From NCBI GenBank assembly GCA_963835535.1, contig CAWIFL010000004.1, positions 558,001 through 622,000 on the forward strand: a stretch of DNA of 64,000 nt. Reading direction: 5' to 3'. Both the position numbers and the translations under genes were made by a program. Shown one piece after another: positions 35,736 through 44,413 of the stretch. How positions within the stretch are numbered: the stretch's first letter is position 1; each line of letters starts with the position of its first letter. A model generated the notes under the pieces. It saw only the letters and a list, made by a program, of their open reading frames with translations. It did no database searches and was not told the DNA's origin. The DNA is from Fen-1245 sp963835535. Its GTDB lineage: Bacteria > Gemmatimonadota > Gemmatimonadetes > Gemmatimonadales > JACORV01.

Positions 35736-36028
35736 GGTGTACCCCGCGATCCAAGTGGTCTGGTTCCTACCAGCTCGCTCCAGCGGGGGGCAACTCCCTG
35801 CCCGCCGTCCCTACCATGCACACAGTAGGGCGAAGACGTTAGTCGGGCGTTAGCTGCCCGGCAGTGAGGTTGTGGCCTGGCCTTGGGATAAGTGGCGCCG
35901 CGACTAGGGATGTCCTCCGCGCAGCCCGCACGCACAGCGTCAGAAGTCTTGACGCCTTGACGCGCGCTCTACTAGCCGTTGAAAGAGGCGTGCGCACCTG
36001 CGCTCAGAACCGTGTAGCGGGAGGGCTA
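35736..36028. other. intergenic region of the element, divergent promoters likely
   Basis: About 290 bp between the minus-strand pilin-like gene and the plus-strand excisionase-like gene. An open frame from 35864 continues into the latter, but the good ribosome site lies at 36017-36023, so the upstream part is probably untranslated. No repeat or RNA is recognised. Confidence 0.4.
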
Positions 36029-36223
36029 ATGAAGCGCGCGAAAAGGAAATGGCTGGGGACTGCTGAGCTGGGGCTCCGTCTTGGACTATCGCCGTGGCAT
36101 GCGTATCGGCTCGCATTGAGCGGGAAGCTTGAAAGCCGCCGCATCAATGGGCACTGGCAGGTGACTCTAGCAAGTGTTCGGAAGTACGAGCGCACCCGCA
36201 CCGCGCCAGCGCCCGCGGTCTGA
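36029..36223 (+). CDS. excisionase-like helix-turn-helix protein
   Basis: 64 residues from an ATG preceded by GGGAGGG. The sequence WLGTAELGLRLGLSPWHAYR and KLESRRINGHWQV is a MerR/Xis-type winged helix of the kind named excisionase-family DNA-binding domain. It may direct excision of the element or regulate its genes. Confidence 0.75.
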   Translation: MKRAKRKWLGTAELGLRLGLSPWHAYRLALSGKLESRRINGHWQVTLASVRKYERTRTAPAPAV

Positions 36224-36261
36224 GTAGGGCGCGATCCTGTGACCACCCGCTCCTCGCACGC

Positions 36262-37144
36262 GTGACGACGGCCGCTACTGGCGGCGTTCCGGCCTCCCGG
36301 GTGGCGCGGGCCGCGCTCCGTTACGCCGAACAGGGCTGGCCCGTTATTCCGATCCACAGCGCAGCCGGCGAAGTCTGTTCCTGCGGCCGAGGGGACTGCA
36401 ACAAGCCGGGGAAGCACCCGCGCACGCTCAACGGCCTTGACGACGCGACAACGGATGAGGCGCAGATCCGCGAATGGTGGACGCGCTGGCCGGACGCCGG
36501 GATCGCCACCGTCCCCGGACGGTGCGGGTACGTCGTGTTCGACCTCGATGGTCGCGAGGCGGTGCCTGAGGCCCAGCGACTGGGTTTGCTCGCGGAACCA
36601 CGCTGGAGGTGGAGACTGGCCGAGAGGCGGGACGGCACCTCTGGTATCTGCGCCCCGACTTCGAGGTGGGCAACAAAGCCGGCGACCTCACGCATATCGA
36701 CATTCGCGGCGACAACGGATACGTCGTGTTGCCGCCTTCAATCCACCCGAGCGGAAAGCAGTACGCTGGCGCGGCGCTGATGGGGAGAACGCTCTCGCGT
36801 TGCCCCTTTGGCGCTCGCGTTCCTGCGCAGCATCAACCTCCATGCGCGCCGGGGGAACACAGCCGATCGGTGGAGCACGCCCGCCGGTGCTGCTCAAGCG
36901 CATCCCCAAGGGCCAGCGCAATGATGCACTCACGTCCGAGGCCGGGCGCATCGCTCGAACAGCACGGGACGGCGAGGGAGTAGAGCGGAAGCTCACTGCG
37001 TGGAACCTTGATCGCTGCGAGACCCCCTCCCCCGAGCGAGAGGTCCGCGGCATCGCGAAGCGCATCTGGGAGAAGGAGCAGCGAGGTCGCGCCAAGGGAG
37101 GGAGGAATCGTCGAAGGTCATCGGGGCCAGAGGTCCGTTGGGCA
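36262..37144 (+). pseudogene. bifunctional DNA primase-polymerase (prim-pol), broken by two frameshifts
   Basis: The N-terminal part from GTG 36262 reads RYAEQGWPVIPIH, a zinc-like CSCGRGDC, GKHPRT, WWTRWPDAGIA and the catalytic VVFDLDG. After about 36595 the reading frame must change to continue as ETGREAGRHLWYL, DLTHIDIRGDNGYVVLPPS and HPSGKQY. It must change again before about 36830 to give the primase C-terminal domain with PKGQRNDALTSEAGRIART and SPEREVRGIAKRIWE. All prim-pol landmarks are present in three frames, so this is a once-functional replication gene now broken, or a stretch with two sequencing indels. The third frame remains open into the winged-helix region downstream. Confidence 0.75.
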
Positions 37145-37567
37145 ATGCGTTCCACCGACTACGCGTGCAGAGAACCGCACGCACTGGATGATCTTGGCCA
37201 CCTCCTCGATCTGGCGAGGCTCATCGTGTGCAACGAGGAAATGCCCATCGAGACAGGACACGGACGCGTGCGCTCGGCCTGGGTGGCTGACGGTGAGGCG
37301 GAAATCGCGGCGCGCTTCCTTGAGAACCGTTGGGGTTGGGGACGGAAGCGCCTTCGAATCGCCCTCCACCGCTGGCGGGAGCGCGAACTGATAGAGCTAG
37401 TGCCCCCGTTCAAGCACGGATCTTATACACGAGTGCGAGTCACAGGGTGGGTCCGCTGCGACTCAGCCTGGGGCCAAGCTCGACGCAGCCAAGGGCTAAC
37501 CTCGTGGAAGCTGCAAGCCCAACACGGGCAATGGGGTAGAGGAACAGCGGACAAGTCTCGAGGGTAA
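37145..37567 (+). CDS. winged-helix-like protein of the element (separate gene or primase tail)
   Basis: 140 residues from ATG 37145. The core AARFLENRWGWGRKRLRIAL and HRWRERELIELVPP looks like a winged helix-turn-helix in which ERELIELV precedes the wing, as in phage replication-initiator and replisome-organiser proteins. It is in the same frame as the last primase segment, so it may instead be the C-terminal part of one long replication protein. Confidence 0.5.
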   Translation: MRSTDYACREPHALDDLGHLLDLARLIVCNEEMPIETGHGRVRSAWVADGEAEIAARFLENRWGWGRKRLRIALHRWRERELIELVPPFKHGSYTRVRVTGWVRCDSAWGQARRSQGLTSWKLQAQHGQWGRGTADKSRG

Positions 37568-37774
37568 GCTCTTGGTGGGCGGAAGGGCTACAATAGTACC
37601 GCTTCTGGGGACGTGGAGTCGGGCGGTGGCTCTGTCTGTCTGCGAACCTCGAAGTCGAACTCCCGGAATCGGCGCGAGGGCCGCGTGCAGCAGTCGCATG
37701 AGAACAACCTCGTTGCAGCCGGGGGAGCGCGCCGCGCAGGCTACGCCGCAGACCGGCCTCCGGGAGAACACGCC

Positions 37775-38104
37775 GTGAAAGCCGCCGGCCCGCTGGCGCT
37801 GCTCGCTGCCCGCTGGCGAGCCGACGCGGAGGTGTTGCGCCGCCGCGGCTGCGCGGAGGCCGCATGTCTCCTTGAGTCGTGCGCCGGTGAGCTTGAGGAC
37901 TGTGGCGCCCTGGTGCAGGATGAACACCTCCCGCTCGCTGCGGCGGCCCGGGAATCCGGTTACTCGGTGCCTCACCTCCGCCGGCTTATCGCGCAGGGGC
38001 GGCTCGCCGCAGTGCCGAGCCAAGGCCCGACGCGGGTGCGGCGAGGCGACCTGCCGCGGAAGCCGGGCTCTCATTCGCCCGCCCCGCTGCGCCCAGCTGC
38101 GTAG
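37775..38104 (+). CDS. helix-turn-helix protein of the element
   Basis: 109 residues from a GTG preceded by GGGAG. The N-terminal half is helical with cysteines; the C-terminal half LPLAAAARESGYSVPHLRRL and IAQGRLAAVPS is an excisionase/MerR-like helix-turn-helix ending in a basic RGDLPRKPG tail. It probably binds DNA near the integrase region. Confidence 0.65.
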   Translation: MKAAGPLALLAARWRADAEVLRRRGCAEAACLLESCAGELEDCGALVQDEHLPLAAAARESGYSVPHLRRLIAQGRLAAVPSQGPTRVRRGDLPRKPGSHSPAPLRPAA

Positions 38105-38137
38105 CCTTGACGTTCTCTGGGAGGCGTCGTAATTGTT

Positions 38138-38419
38138 ATGACATCATCGGACAGGCTCGCGGACGCCGTGCGGAACAGCTTCAAGCAACTCCCCGGATCG
38201 CTCAACGCCCTCGCGAAGGAGGCCGGCGTAAGCCAGGCCCTCATCTGGCGTATCGCCGAAGGTAGCCGGGGAGTGACACCGACCGTCGCAGCGAAAATCG
38301 CCACCGCGCTCGGGCGGTGGGGGGACGAATCCCGCGCCGCGGCGGTTAGATGTTACGCTGCCGCGAAGGCGATCCGCCGAGCTGTCCACCGACCCAGGGG
38401 GCGGCATGGCAAAGCGTAA
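38138..38419 (+). CDS. XRE-like helix-turn-helix regulator
   Basis: 93 residues. SLNALAKEAGVSQALIWRI and PTVAAKIATALGRWG form a Cro/C1-type helix-turn-helix. It ends 14 bp inside the integrase gene, so both are probably translated from one message; it may control integrase expression. Confidence 0.7.
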   Translation: MTSSDRLADAVRNSFKQLPGSLNALAKEAGVSQALIWRIAEGSRGVTPTVAAKIATALGRWGDESRAAAVRCYAAAKAIRRAVHRPRGRHGKA

Positions 38420-39647
38420 GAAGCGCTGGTCCTACTCCGTTGGGGTCTATGGCGCGCGGGTCCGCGCCTTCGAGCGTCAGAGCGGGATTCTCGCCCTAGC
38501 CATCTGTGCGAAGGGCCAAGAGCCGAGGATCAAGAACCTCCATCACCGGGACCGCGCGCGAGCTGTCACGCAAGCCGACGAGACGCAAGCGGGCCTCATC
38601 CTCCGCCTCGGCGATGCCGGGCCGGCGCCGCGCACCGGCGCCACGCTGGACGCCTTTCTCGCGCGCCAGCGGGAGCGGGATGCGGAGTTGCGCCCTGGCG
38701 CCCTCAAGGACGCCGAGCGGGAAGTGGCGTTTTGGAAGGCCGCGCTTGGCGCCGACAGCGACCCCACGACGTTGACGCAAGACGACCTCGAGCGCGTGAT
38801 GCGCCTTCGCCGGAGCGGCGCGATAGACGCACGCGGGAAAGCTGTCCCGGCGCCCGACCGCGAGCCGGTGCGTGTCCGGGCCGTGGCGGGTGACCTCGAA
38901 TTCCTGCGGGCCTGTCTCCGGTGGGCCACACTCAAGCGGCGCCTGTTTCGGGTCAACGTGATGGACGGCTTTGAGATTCCCGACGAGCCGAACCCGCGCC
39001 GCCCGGTGGCGACGGGCGACCGCTTCGAGGCAACGCGCGCGGTGGCCGAGCGGGTCACGATGACGCTGTGCGGGCAGGGCAAGCGGGAGACGGTAGCGAG
39101 TTGGCTTCCCGAGTTGCTGGACCTCGCTTTCTCCACCGGCCGGCGCATCGGCGCCATTGTCGCGCTGCGGTATGAGGACCTAAGCGTGGAGGTTGCGCCA
39201 GAGACGGCTCCCTTCGGCTCGGTGCGCTGGCCCGCGGATACCGACAAGATGGGCCGCGCCTGGCTCGCGCCGATGGACCAGCGCGCCCGCGGAGCCGTTG
39301 ACCGCATCCTCGTTGACCGCGAAGTCGGGGTCCGATCCCGCTGGTCCGGCTCGCCGTGGCTGTTCCCCTCGCCCCGGAACGCGAACCGGCCCGTCTCGAA
39401 GGATCTGGCATCCGCGTGGCTCGAGGAAGCCGAGGCGCTGGCGAAGCTCCCGAAGCTCGAAGGCTCCCTCTGGCACGCCTACCGGCGCGGGTGGGCCACC
39501 GCCCGGAAGCATCACCCGCTGTCCGACGTGGCCGCAGCCGGCGGGTGGAAGGACACCACCACTCTGCGGACGGTCTATACGCAAGCCGACCCCGAGACCG
39601 TGCGGCGGGTCGTCTTGGAGCCGATGGACCTACGGGACCGGACCTAG
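38406..39647 (+). CDS. int: tyrosine recombinase (phage-type integrase)
   Basis: 413 residues. The catalytic set is visible: Arg247 in STGRRIGAIVALR, Lys in DTDKMGRAW, His357 and Arg360 in WHAYRRGWATA, a Trp in GGWKD at the second His position, and the nucleophile Tyr391 in TVYTQ. The N-terminal half carries a basic start (MAKRKKRW), an arm-binding-like domain and a SAM-like core-binding domain. It stands 90 bp from the right attachment repeat, with a candidate arm site between them. It would integrate the element into the tRNA-Pro 3' half. Confidence 0.93.
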   Translation: MAKRKKRWSYSVGVYGARVRAFERQSGILALAICAKGQEPRIKNLHHRDRARAVTQADETQAGLILRLGDAGPAPRTGATLDAFLARQRERDAELRPGALKDAEREVAFWKAALGADSDPTTLTQDDLERVMRLRRSGAIDARGKAVPAPDREPVRVRAVAGDLEFLRACLRWATLKRRLFRVNVMDGFEIPDEPNPRRPVATGDRFEATRAVAERVTMTLCGQGKRETVASWLPELLDLAFSTGRRIGAIVALRYEDLSVEVAPETAPFGSVRWPADTDKMGRAWLAPMDQRARGAVDRILVDREVGVRSRWSGSPWLFPSPRNANRPVSKDLASAWLEEAEALAKLPKLEGSLWHAYRRGWATARKHHPLSDVAAAGGWKDTTTLRTVYTQADPETVRRVVLEPMDLRDRT

Positions 39648-39659
39648 GAAGGGGCGATT

Positions 39660-39677
39660 TTCGTACGATGTTTGTAC
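39660..39677. promoter_or_regulatory. candidate integrase arm-type site, right
   Basis: TTCGTACGATGTTTGTAC, the partner of the site at 32377-32394, again two heptamers one helical turn apart. It lies just after the integrase stop and 60 bp before the attachment repeat. Confidence 0.5.
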
Positions 39678-39737
39678 GGCGCGGCTGGAGACGCGAAAGC
39701 CCGAGGCGTGGAACTTGGCCTCGAGCTTTCGCTTACA

Positions 39738-39815
<78 letters not shown>

Positions 39816-39868
39816 TCTGCTAAGTCCACTTCCTCCTTGCCGTCTTGCCGCCTGGCAACTTGGAGGAG

Positions 39869-39942
39869 TGCGCCCAGAGGGAGTTGAACCCCCAGCCTTC
39901 TGATCCGTAGTCAGATGCTCTATCCAGTTGAGCTATGGGCGC
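39869..39942 (-). tRNA. tRNA-Arg (anticodon ACG)
   Basis: 74 nt: acceptor GCGCCCA/TGGGCGC, anticodon stem TCTGA/TCAGA with loop CTACGGA, anticodon ACG (read as ICG after editing). Minus-strand tRNA operon. Confidence 0.95.
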
Positions 39943-39944
39943 AG

Positions 39945-40018
<74 letters not shown>

Positions 40019-40020
40019 AG

Positions 40021-40093
40021 AGCGGGAAACGGGACTCGAACCCGCGACCCCAACCTTGGCAAGGTTGTGCTCTACCAACTGAGCTATTCCCGC
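40021..40093 (-). tRNA. tRNA-Gly (anticodon GCC)
   Basis: 73 nt: acceptor GCGGGAA/TTCCCGC with discriminator T, anticodon stem CAACC/GGTTG, loop TTGCCAA, anticodon GCC. Confidence 0.95.
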
Positions 40094-40096
40094 AGG

Positions 40097-40169
40097 TGGA
40101 GGCGAGGGGGATCGAACCCCTGACCTCGTGAATGCCATTCACGCGCTCTCCCAACTGAGCTACGCCCCC
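40097..40169 (-). tRNA. tRNA-Ala (anticodon GGC)
   Basis: 73 nt: acceptor GGGGGCG/CGCCTCC with one G-T pair, anticodon stem CGTGA/TCACG, loop ATGGCAT, anticodon GGC. First gene of the minus-strand tRNA operon. Confidence 0.95.
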
Positions 40170-40215
40170 TACGTCCCGAGCGGAAAAAGGTGGGGTCTTC
40201 CGTTCGGAGCCCAGA

Positions 40216-40244
40216 AAGGTATTTTGGCACCCGCCAAGGGTCAA
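40216..40244 (-). promoter_or_regulatory. sigma-70 promoter of the tRNA operon
   Basis: On the minus strand TTGACC (40244-40239) and TACCTT (40221-40216) are separated by exactly 17 bases, about 45 bp before the first tRNA. Good match and position for a strong stable-RNA promoter. Confidence 0.55.
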
Positions 40245-40338
40245 CGAGAACTCCCAGCGGGGTGATGGGTATCACCTGCTACAGTCGTATCGGCAGCCCC
40301 GGCGCCGGGTGTCGGCGCCAGCGTATATAAGGAAAGCG

Positions 40339-41235
40339 ATGGCAGACCGGACCGTTCGCAAGCGTCGCCGCCCGTCGAAGCCGCTGCTCCCCCTGGGGCC
40401 CGGCGAGTCGGACCGCGACATCCTCGACCAGTACCTCTACGAGGTCTCGGTCACCCCGCTCCTCAAGCCGCACGAGGAGATCGAACTGGCCAAGAAGGTC
40501 AGGGCGGGGGACCACGACTCGATGCAGGAGCTCGTGCGGCGCAACCTGCGCTTCGTGATTTCGGTGGCGAAGAAGTACCAGAACCGCGGCCTGCCCCTCA
40601 CCGACCTGATCGGCGAGGGCAACGTCGGGCTCATGACCGCCGCGCGGAAGTTCGACCCCGACCAGGGGGTGAAGTTCATCTCCTACGCGGTGTGGTGGAT
40701 CCGCCAGGCGATCCTCGCCTCGCTGGCCCGCCAGGGCCGCACGGTGCGGGTTCCCTTGAACCGCACGGCCGATCTCTCGAAGATCGTCCGGACCGCCGAG
40801 GCGCTGCGCCAGTCGCTGCGCCGCGAGCCGACCCCCGAGGAAGTGGCCAAGGCGACGGGGCTTTCGCTCGAAGTCGTGCAGTCCCTCGCCGCCCTCAACA
40901 GCGGTGAGGTGCGCCTCGACGCGCCGCTGGACCCCGACGGCGACCGCTCCCTGATCGAGCGGTTCGTCTCGGACGAGGGGCCGAGCACCGAGGACCGCGC
41001 CATGGACCGGTTCCTCGCCCAGGAGATCGAGAGCGCGCTGGCCACGCTCCCGCCGCGCGACGCGAAGGTGCTGCGGCTCTACTTCGGCCTCGACGGCGGG
41101 CGCGAGCACACGCTCGAAGAGATCGGCGGGATGCTCGGCGTGACCCGCGAGCGTATCCGCCAGCTCCGGGACCGCGCCCTGAAACGGCTCCGGGAAGGCC
41201 AGGTCGGCAAGGCGCTGGCGAGCTTCGCGGCCTGA
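40339..41235 (+). CDS. RNA polymerase sigma-70 family factor (RpoD/group 2-like)
   Basis: 298 residues. The ATG at 40339 follows AAGGAAAG; a GTG at 40309 is less likely. Region 1.2 (DQYLYEVSVTPLLKPHEEIE), region 2 (NLRFVISVAKKYQNRG, DLIGEGNVGLMTAARKFDP, YAVWWIRQAI), region 3 and region 4.2 (HTLEEIGGMLGVTRERIRQ) are complete. Region 1.1 of primary factors is absent and the protein is short, so it is either an alternative group-2 factor or a compact housekeeping sigma. It is divergent from the tRNA operon. Confidence 0.93.
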   Translation: MADRTVRKRRRPSKPLLPLGPGESDRDILDQYLYEVSVTPLLKPHEEIELAKKVRAGDHDSMQELVRRNLRFVISVAKKYQNRGLPLTDLIGEGNVGLMTAARKFDPDQGVKFISYAVWWIRQAILASLARQGRTVRVPLNRTADLSKIVRTAEALRQSLRREPTPEEVAKATGLSLEVVQSLAALNSGEVRLDAPLDPDGDRSLIERFVSDEGPSTEDRAMDRFLAQEIESALATLPPRDAKVLRLYFGLDGGREHTLEEIGGMLGVTRERIRQLRDRALKRLREGQVGKALASFAA

Positions 41236-41278
41236 GGACGAACGCACAGACGCACGGACGCACTCAGGCACGGTAGCC

Positions 41279-41309
41279 GAGGCGGCGGGGGCTAAGCTCC
41301 TGCCGCCTC
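41279..41309 (+). terminator. hairpin after the sigma factor gene
   Basis: GAGGCGGC (41279-41286) pairs perfectly with GCCGCCTC (41302-41309), with further weaker pairs inside, and is followed by GTCGTTTAC. It is 44 bp after the stop. Confidence 0.55.
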
Positions 41310-41389
41310 GTCGTTTACAGCCATACGCTGCGCGTGAGCCACATCACATTCTTTACCACCGCAGTCCGGCGGTCTATCTTCACCCCCTT

Positions 41390-42154
41390 ATGCTCGCAGC
41401 GGTGGGCTCGCGCGCCGTCGGCCTCGTCGAGGGGTTCGGACACGTCGGCTACTTCCTGTCCGACACCGTCCGCGCCCTGCCCGACGTCCGCACCTGGGGC
41501 ACGCGCACCTTCCAGCAGATGCGGCGGCTCGGCGTAGACTCCCTCCCCATCGCCCTGTTCATCGCGGCGTTCACGGGGATCACGCTGGCGCTGCTCGCCT
41601 CCTACGTCTTCACCTCCACGGTGCCCTTGTACCTCGTGGGCACTCTGGTCGGCAAGACGATCATGATGGAGCTGGGTCCGGTGCTCACGGGCCTGGCGCT
41701 GGCCGGCCGGGTCGGCGCGAACATCGCCGCCGAGCTGGGCACGATGCAGGTGACCGAACAGGTGGACGCGCTCGAGACCCTGGCCTACAACCCCTACGCG
41801 TACCTCGTGATCCCGCGGGTGCTGGCCGGGATCGTGATGTTTCCGATGATCGTCGCGTTCGCAATGGCGATGGGCGTGTTCACGGGGTGGCTCGCGGCGA
41901 CCACGCTGCTGCCGATCACCAACGCGCAGTTCGTGCACGGGCTGCAGCTCTACTTCCACCCGTTCGATGCGCAGTACGGGCTGATCAAGTCGGCGTCGTT
42001 CGGGCTCGTGATCACGCTGATCGGGTGCTACCTGGGGATGGGGACGCGCGGGGGCGCCGAGGCCGTAGGCAGCGCGACCACCCGCACGGTGGTCTACAGC
42101 GCGGAGATGATCCTGGTGCTCGACGCGTTCTGGGCCGTGGTGCTGCTGAGGTAG
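41390..42154 (+). CDS. mlaE: MlaE-type ABC lipid transporter permease
   Basis: 254 residues with five to six membrane helices. MMELGPVLTGLALAGRVGAN and AAELGTMQVTEQVDALETLA are the hallmark of MlaE/TrgD1-type permeases. It moves phospholipids between inner and outer membranes as part of the Mla complex. The ATPase begins three bases after its stop and the MCE protein overlaps the ATPase, so mlaEFD form one operon. Confidence 0.95.
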   Translation: MLAAVGSRAVGLVEGFGHVGYFLSDTVRALPDVRTWGTRTFQQMRRLGVDSLPIALFIAAFTGITLALLASYVFTSTVPLYLVGTLVGKTIMMELGPVLTGLALAGRVGANIAAELGTMQVTEQVDALETLAYNPYAYLVIPRVLAGIVMFPMIVAFAMAMGVFTGWLAATTLLPITNAQFVHGLQLYFHPFDAQYGLIKSASFGLVITLIGCYLGMGTRGGAEAVGSATTRTVVYSAEMILVLDAFWAVVLLR

Positions 42155-42156
42155 CC

Positions 42157-42954
42157 GTGATCGCGTTCGCGGATCTCCACAAGGCGTTCGAGGCCAACCG
42201 GGTGCTGGAGGGCTTCACGCTGGACGTGCGCGACGGCGAGACGATGGTGATCATCGGGTATTCGGGGACGGGGAAGAGCGTCGCGCTCAAGCACGTGGTG
42301 GGACTGCTGGAGCCGGACGCGGGGCATGTGGAGGTGGACGGGAAGATCGTTTCGGAGCTGCGGCGGCCGGAGCTGACGGAGTTACGTACGACGATCGGCT
42401 ACGTGTTCCAGTTCGCGGCACTGTTCGATTCGCTGACGATCTTCGAGAACGTGGCCCTGGGCCTCAGGCGCCACCGCGACCTGACCGAGGCGGACATCAC
42501 CCAGCGGGTGCGGGAAGCGCTCCGGATGGTGGACCTGCCACGCGCCGAGGAGCACATGCCGTCCGAGCTGTCAGGCGGGATGCGGAAGCGGGTGGGCCTG
42601 GCGCGCGCGATCGCGCTCCGGCCGAAGTACATGCTGTACGACGAGCCGACGACGGGGCTGGATCCGGTGACGTCGGCGGTGATCGACCAGCTGATCGTGC
42701 GCGCCCGCGAGGCCCTCGGCGCGACCAGCATCGTCATCACGCACGACATGCGCTCGGCGTACACGGTGGGAGACCGCATCGCGATGCTCTATCAGGGGAA
42801 GGTGCAGCAAGTGGGCACGGTCGAAGAGATCAAGGGAACGGCGGACCCGGTGGTCCGGCAGTTCATCGAGGGGCGCCCGGACGGCCGGGCGGTGGTGCGC
42901 GCGAGCCTGGGCGAGGCCGGGCGCGCCGCCGCACTGGAGGGAGCGGAGACATGA
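42157..42954 (+). CDS. mlaF: MlaF-type ABC lipid transporter ATPase
   Basis: 265 residues from a GTG. Walker A is GYSGTGKSV, the signature LSGGMRKRVGLARAI, Walker B YMLYDEPTTGLDPV, and the switch His lies in VITHDMRSAY. The GLDPVTS tail after Walker B is typical for MlaF. Partner of the permease upstream and the MCE protein downstream. Confidence 0.95.
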   Translation: MIAFADLHKAFEANRVLEGFTLDVRDGETMVIIGYSGTGKSVALKHVVGLLEPDAGHVEVDGKIVSELRRPELTELRTTIGYVFQFAALFDSLTIFENVALGLRRHRDLTEADITQRVREALRMVDLPRAEEHMPSELSGGMRKRVGLARAIALRPKYMLYDEPTTGLDPVTSAVIDQLIVRAREALGATSIVITHDMRSAYTVGDRIAMLYQGKVQQVGTVEEIKGTADPVVRQFIEGRPDGRAVVRASLGEAGRAAALEGAET

Positions 42955-43964
42955 AGCGCGCCAACGAAGCATTGGTGGGGGCGTCGGTGCTGATCTCCAT
43001 CGCTCTCGTGGTGGCGGGATCGGTGTGGCTCAGCGGCGCGCGCTTCGGGCGCAACGACATCCTGAAGGACGTGCGCGTCAAGACGATCGGCGGCATCAGC
43101 GTGGGCGATCCGGTGCTGCTCCGCGGCGTGCGGATCGGTCGCGTGGAGAGCATCCGGCTCGCGCGCGGCGATTGGGTCAGCGTGGGACTGCGCTTCCCGG
43201 GCGGGACCGACCTGCCCAAGGACGCGGTCGCACTGTTCGTGTCCACCACGCTGTTCGGCGACTGGAGCGTCCAGCTCACGACTCGGAGCACCCTCAAGGG
43301 CGGAGATCCGGAGGTGCTGAAGCAGCTGGACCTGGCGAGTGCAGGGCTCCAGGCGGGCGCGCTCCCCGGCGCGGCGCTGCCCGACGTCGGCCAGCTGACC
43401 GCGCAGGCGGGCCGCATCGCCGGCGACATCGCGACGATCTCGAGCCGGGTGCAGGACGCATTCGACTCCACCAGCGCGGCGCGCCTCAAGAGCGCGTTCA
43501 GCGACCTGTCCCGTCTGTCGGCGGTGCTCAAGACCATCGCACAGGGGCAGGAATCCACGCTGACCCGCATCGGCGGCAACATCGATACCGGGACGGCGCA
43601 GCTGGCGGCGTCGGCCCGGAGCCTCGCGCGCGCCGCCTCCCGCGTGGACTCGGCGACCGACCGCGACCAGCTGCAGCGGATCCTCGGCCACACCGACACC
43701 GTGGCGTCCGACCTGACGGCCGTGGCCGCCAACGTGCGGGCGCTCGCGGCGTCGGCCGCGGGCCAGCAGCAGGCCTTCGAGCGGATCGTGAACCGCACCG
43801 ACTCCATGCTGGCCCGCATCCAGGCGGGGGAGGGGACGCTGGGCCGCCTGTCCCGCGACACGATGCTCTACAGCGAGTCGGTCGAGACCGTGAAGGCGCT
43901 GCGGGCCCTGCTGCAGGACATCCAGAAGAACCCCCGGCGCTACTTCTCCTTCTCGGTTTTCTAA
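42951..43964 (+). CDS. mlaD: MlaD/MCE-domain lipid-binding protein
   Basis: 337 residues. One N-terminal membrane helix (ALVGASVLISIALVVAGSVW) is followed by a single MCE domain (VRVKTIGGISVGDPVLLRGV, FGDWSVQL) and a long helical region of about 200 residues that likely forms the periplasmic tunnel or coiled coil. It starts by an ATGA overlap with mlaF. The extended C-terminus makes it longer than E. coli MlaD (183 residues) and more like the Mce or PqiB-like needle forms. Confidence 0.92.
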   Translation: MKRANEALVGASVLISIALVVAGSVWLSGARFGRNDILKDVRVKTIGGISVGDPVLLRGVRIGRVESIRLARGDWVSVGLRFPGGTDLPKDAVALFVSTTLFGDWSVQLTTRSTLKGGDPEVLKQLDLASAGLQAGALPGAALPDVGQLTAQAGRIAGDIATISSRVQDAFDSTSAARLKSAFSDLSRLSAVLKTIAQGQESTLTRIGGNIDTGTAQLAASARSLARAASRVDSATDRDQLQRILGHTDTVASDLTAVAANVRALAASAAGQQQAFERIVNRTDSMLARIQAGEGTLGRLSRDTMLYSESVETVKALRALLQDIQKNPRRYFSFSVF

Positions 43965-44413
43965 TGGCGGCGAAGGCGGCGCCGCTGGAGGAGACGTCGG
44001 CGGGCGGGGTCGTGTTCCGGCGCACCCCGGAGAACGGCACGCTGTTCCTGCTGATCCGGGATTCCTACCGCAACTGGGGCTTCCCGAAGGGGCACGTGGA
44101 GCCGGGCGAGGAGCGCGCCGACGCCGCGCGGCGCGAAGTCGCCGAGGAGACGGGACTGGCCGATCTGGTCATCCACGCCCCGGTGCAGGACATCGACTGG
44201 TTCTTCCGGTTCCGCGGGCGGCTGATCCACAAGACCTGCGCCTTCTTCCTCATGGAGAGCGCCGCCGGCGAGGTCTGCCCGCAGAAGGACGAGGGGATCA
44301 CGGCCTGCCGCTGGCTGCCGCTCGAGGAGGCGCTCAACACGATGTCCTACGCCAACGCGCGGGAGGTGTTGCGCGCGGCCGGCCAGCAGGTCGCGGCGCT
44401 CGCGGTGCCGTGA
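43964..44413 (+). CDS. NUDIX hydrolase
   Basis: 149 residues, with its ATG overlapping the mlaD stop (TAATG). The Nudix box GHVEPGEERADAARREV plus AEETGL is complete, with the residues that bind metal. SAGGVVFRRT and WGFPKGHVEPG match the diadenosine polyphosphate/MutT-like branch. Substrate unknown; it may clean up nucleotides. Confidence 0.92.
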   Translation: MAAKAAPLEETSAGGVVFRRTPENGTLFLLIRDSYRNWGFPKGHVEPGEERADAARREVAEETGLADLVIHAPVQDIDWFFRFRGRLIHKTCAFFLMESAAGEVCPQKDEGITACRWLPLEEALNTMSYANAREVLRAAGQQVAALAVP

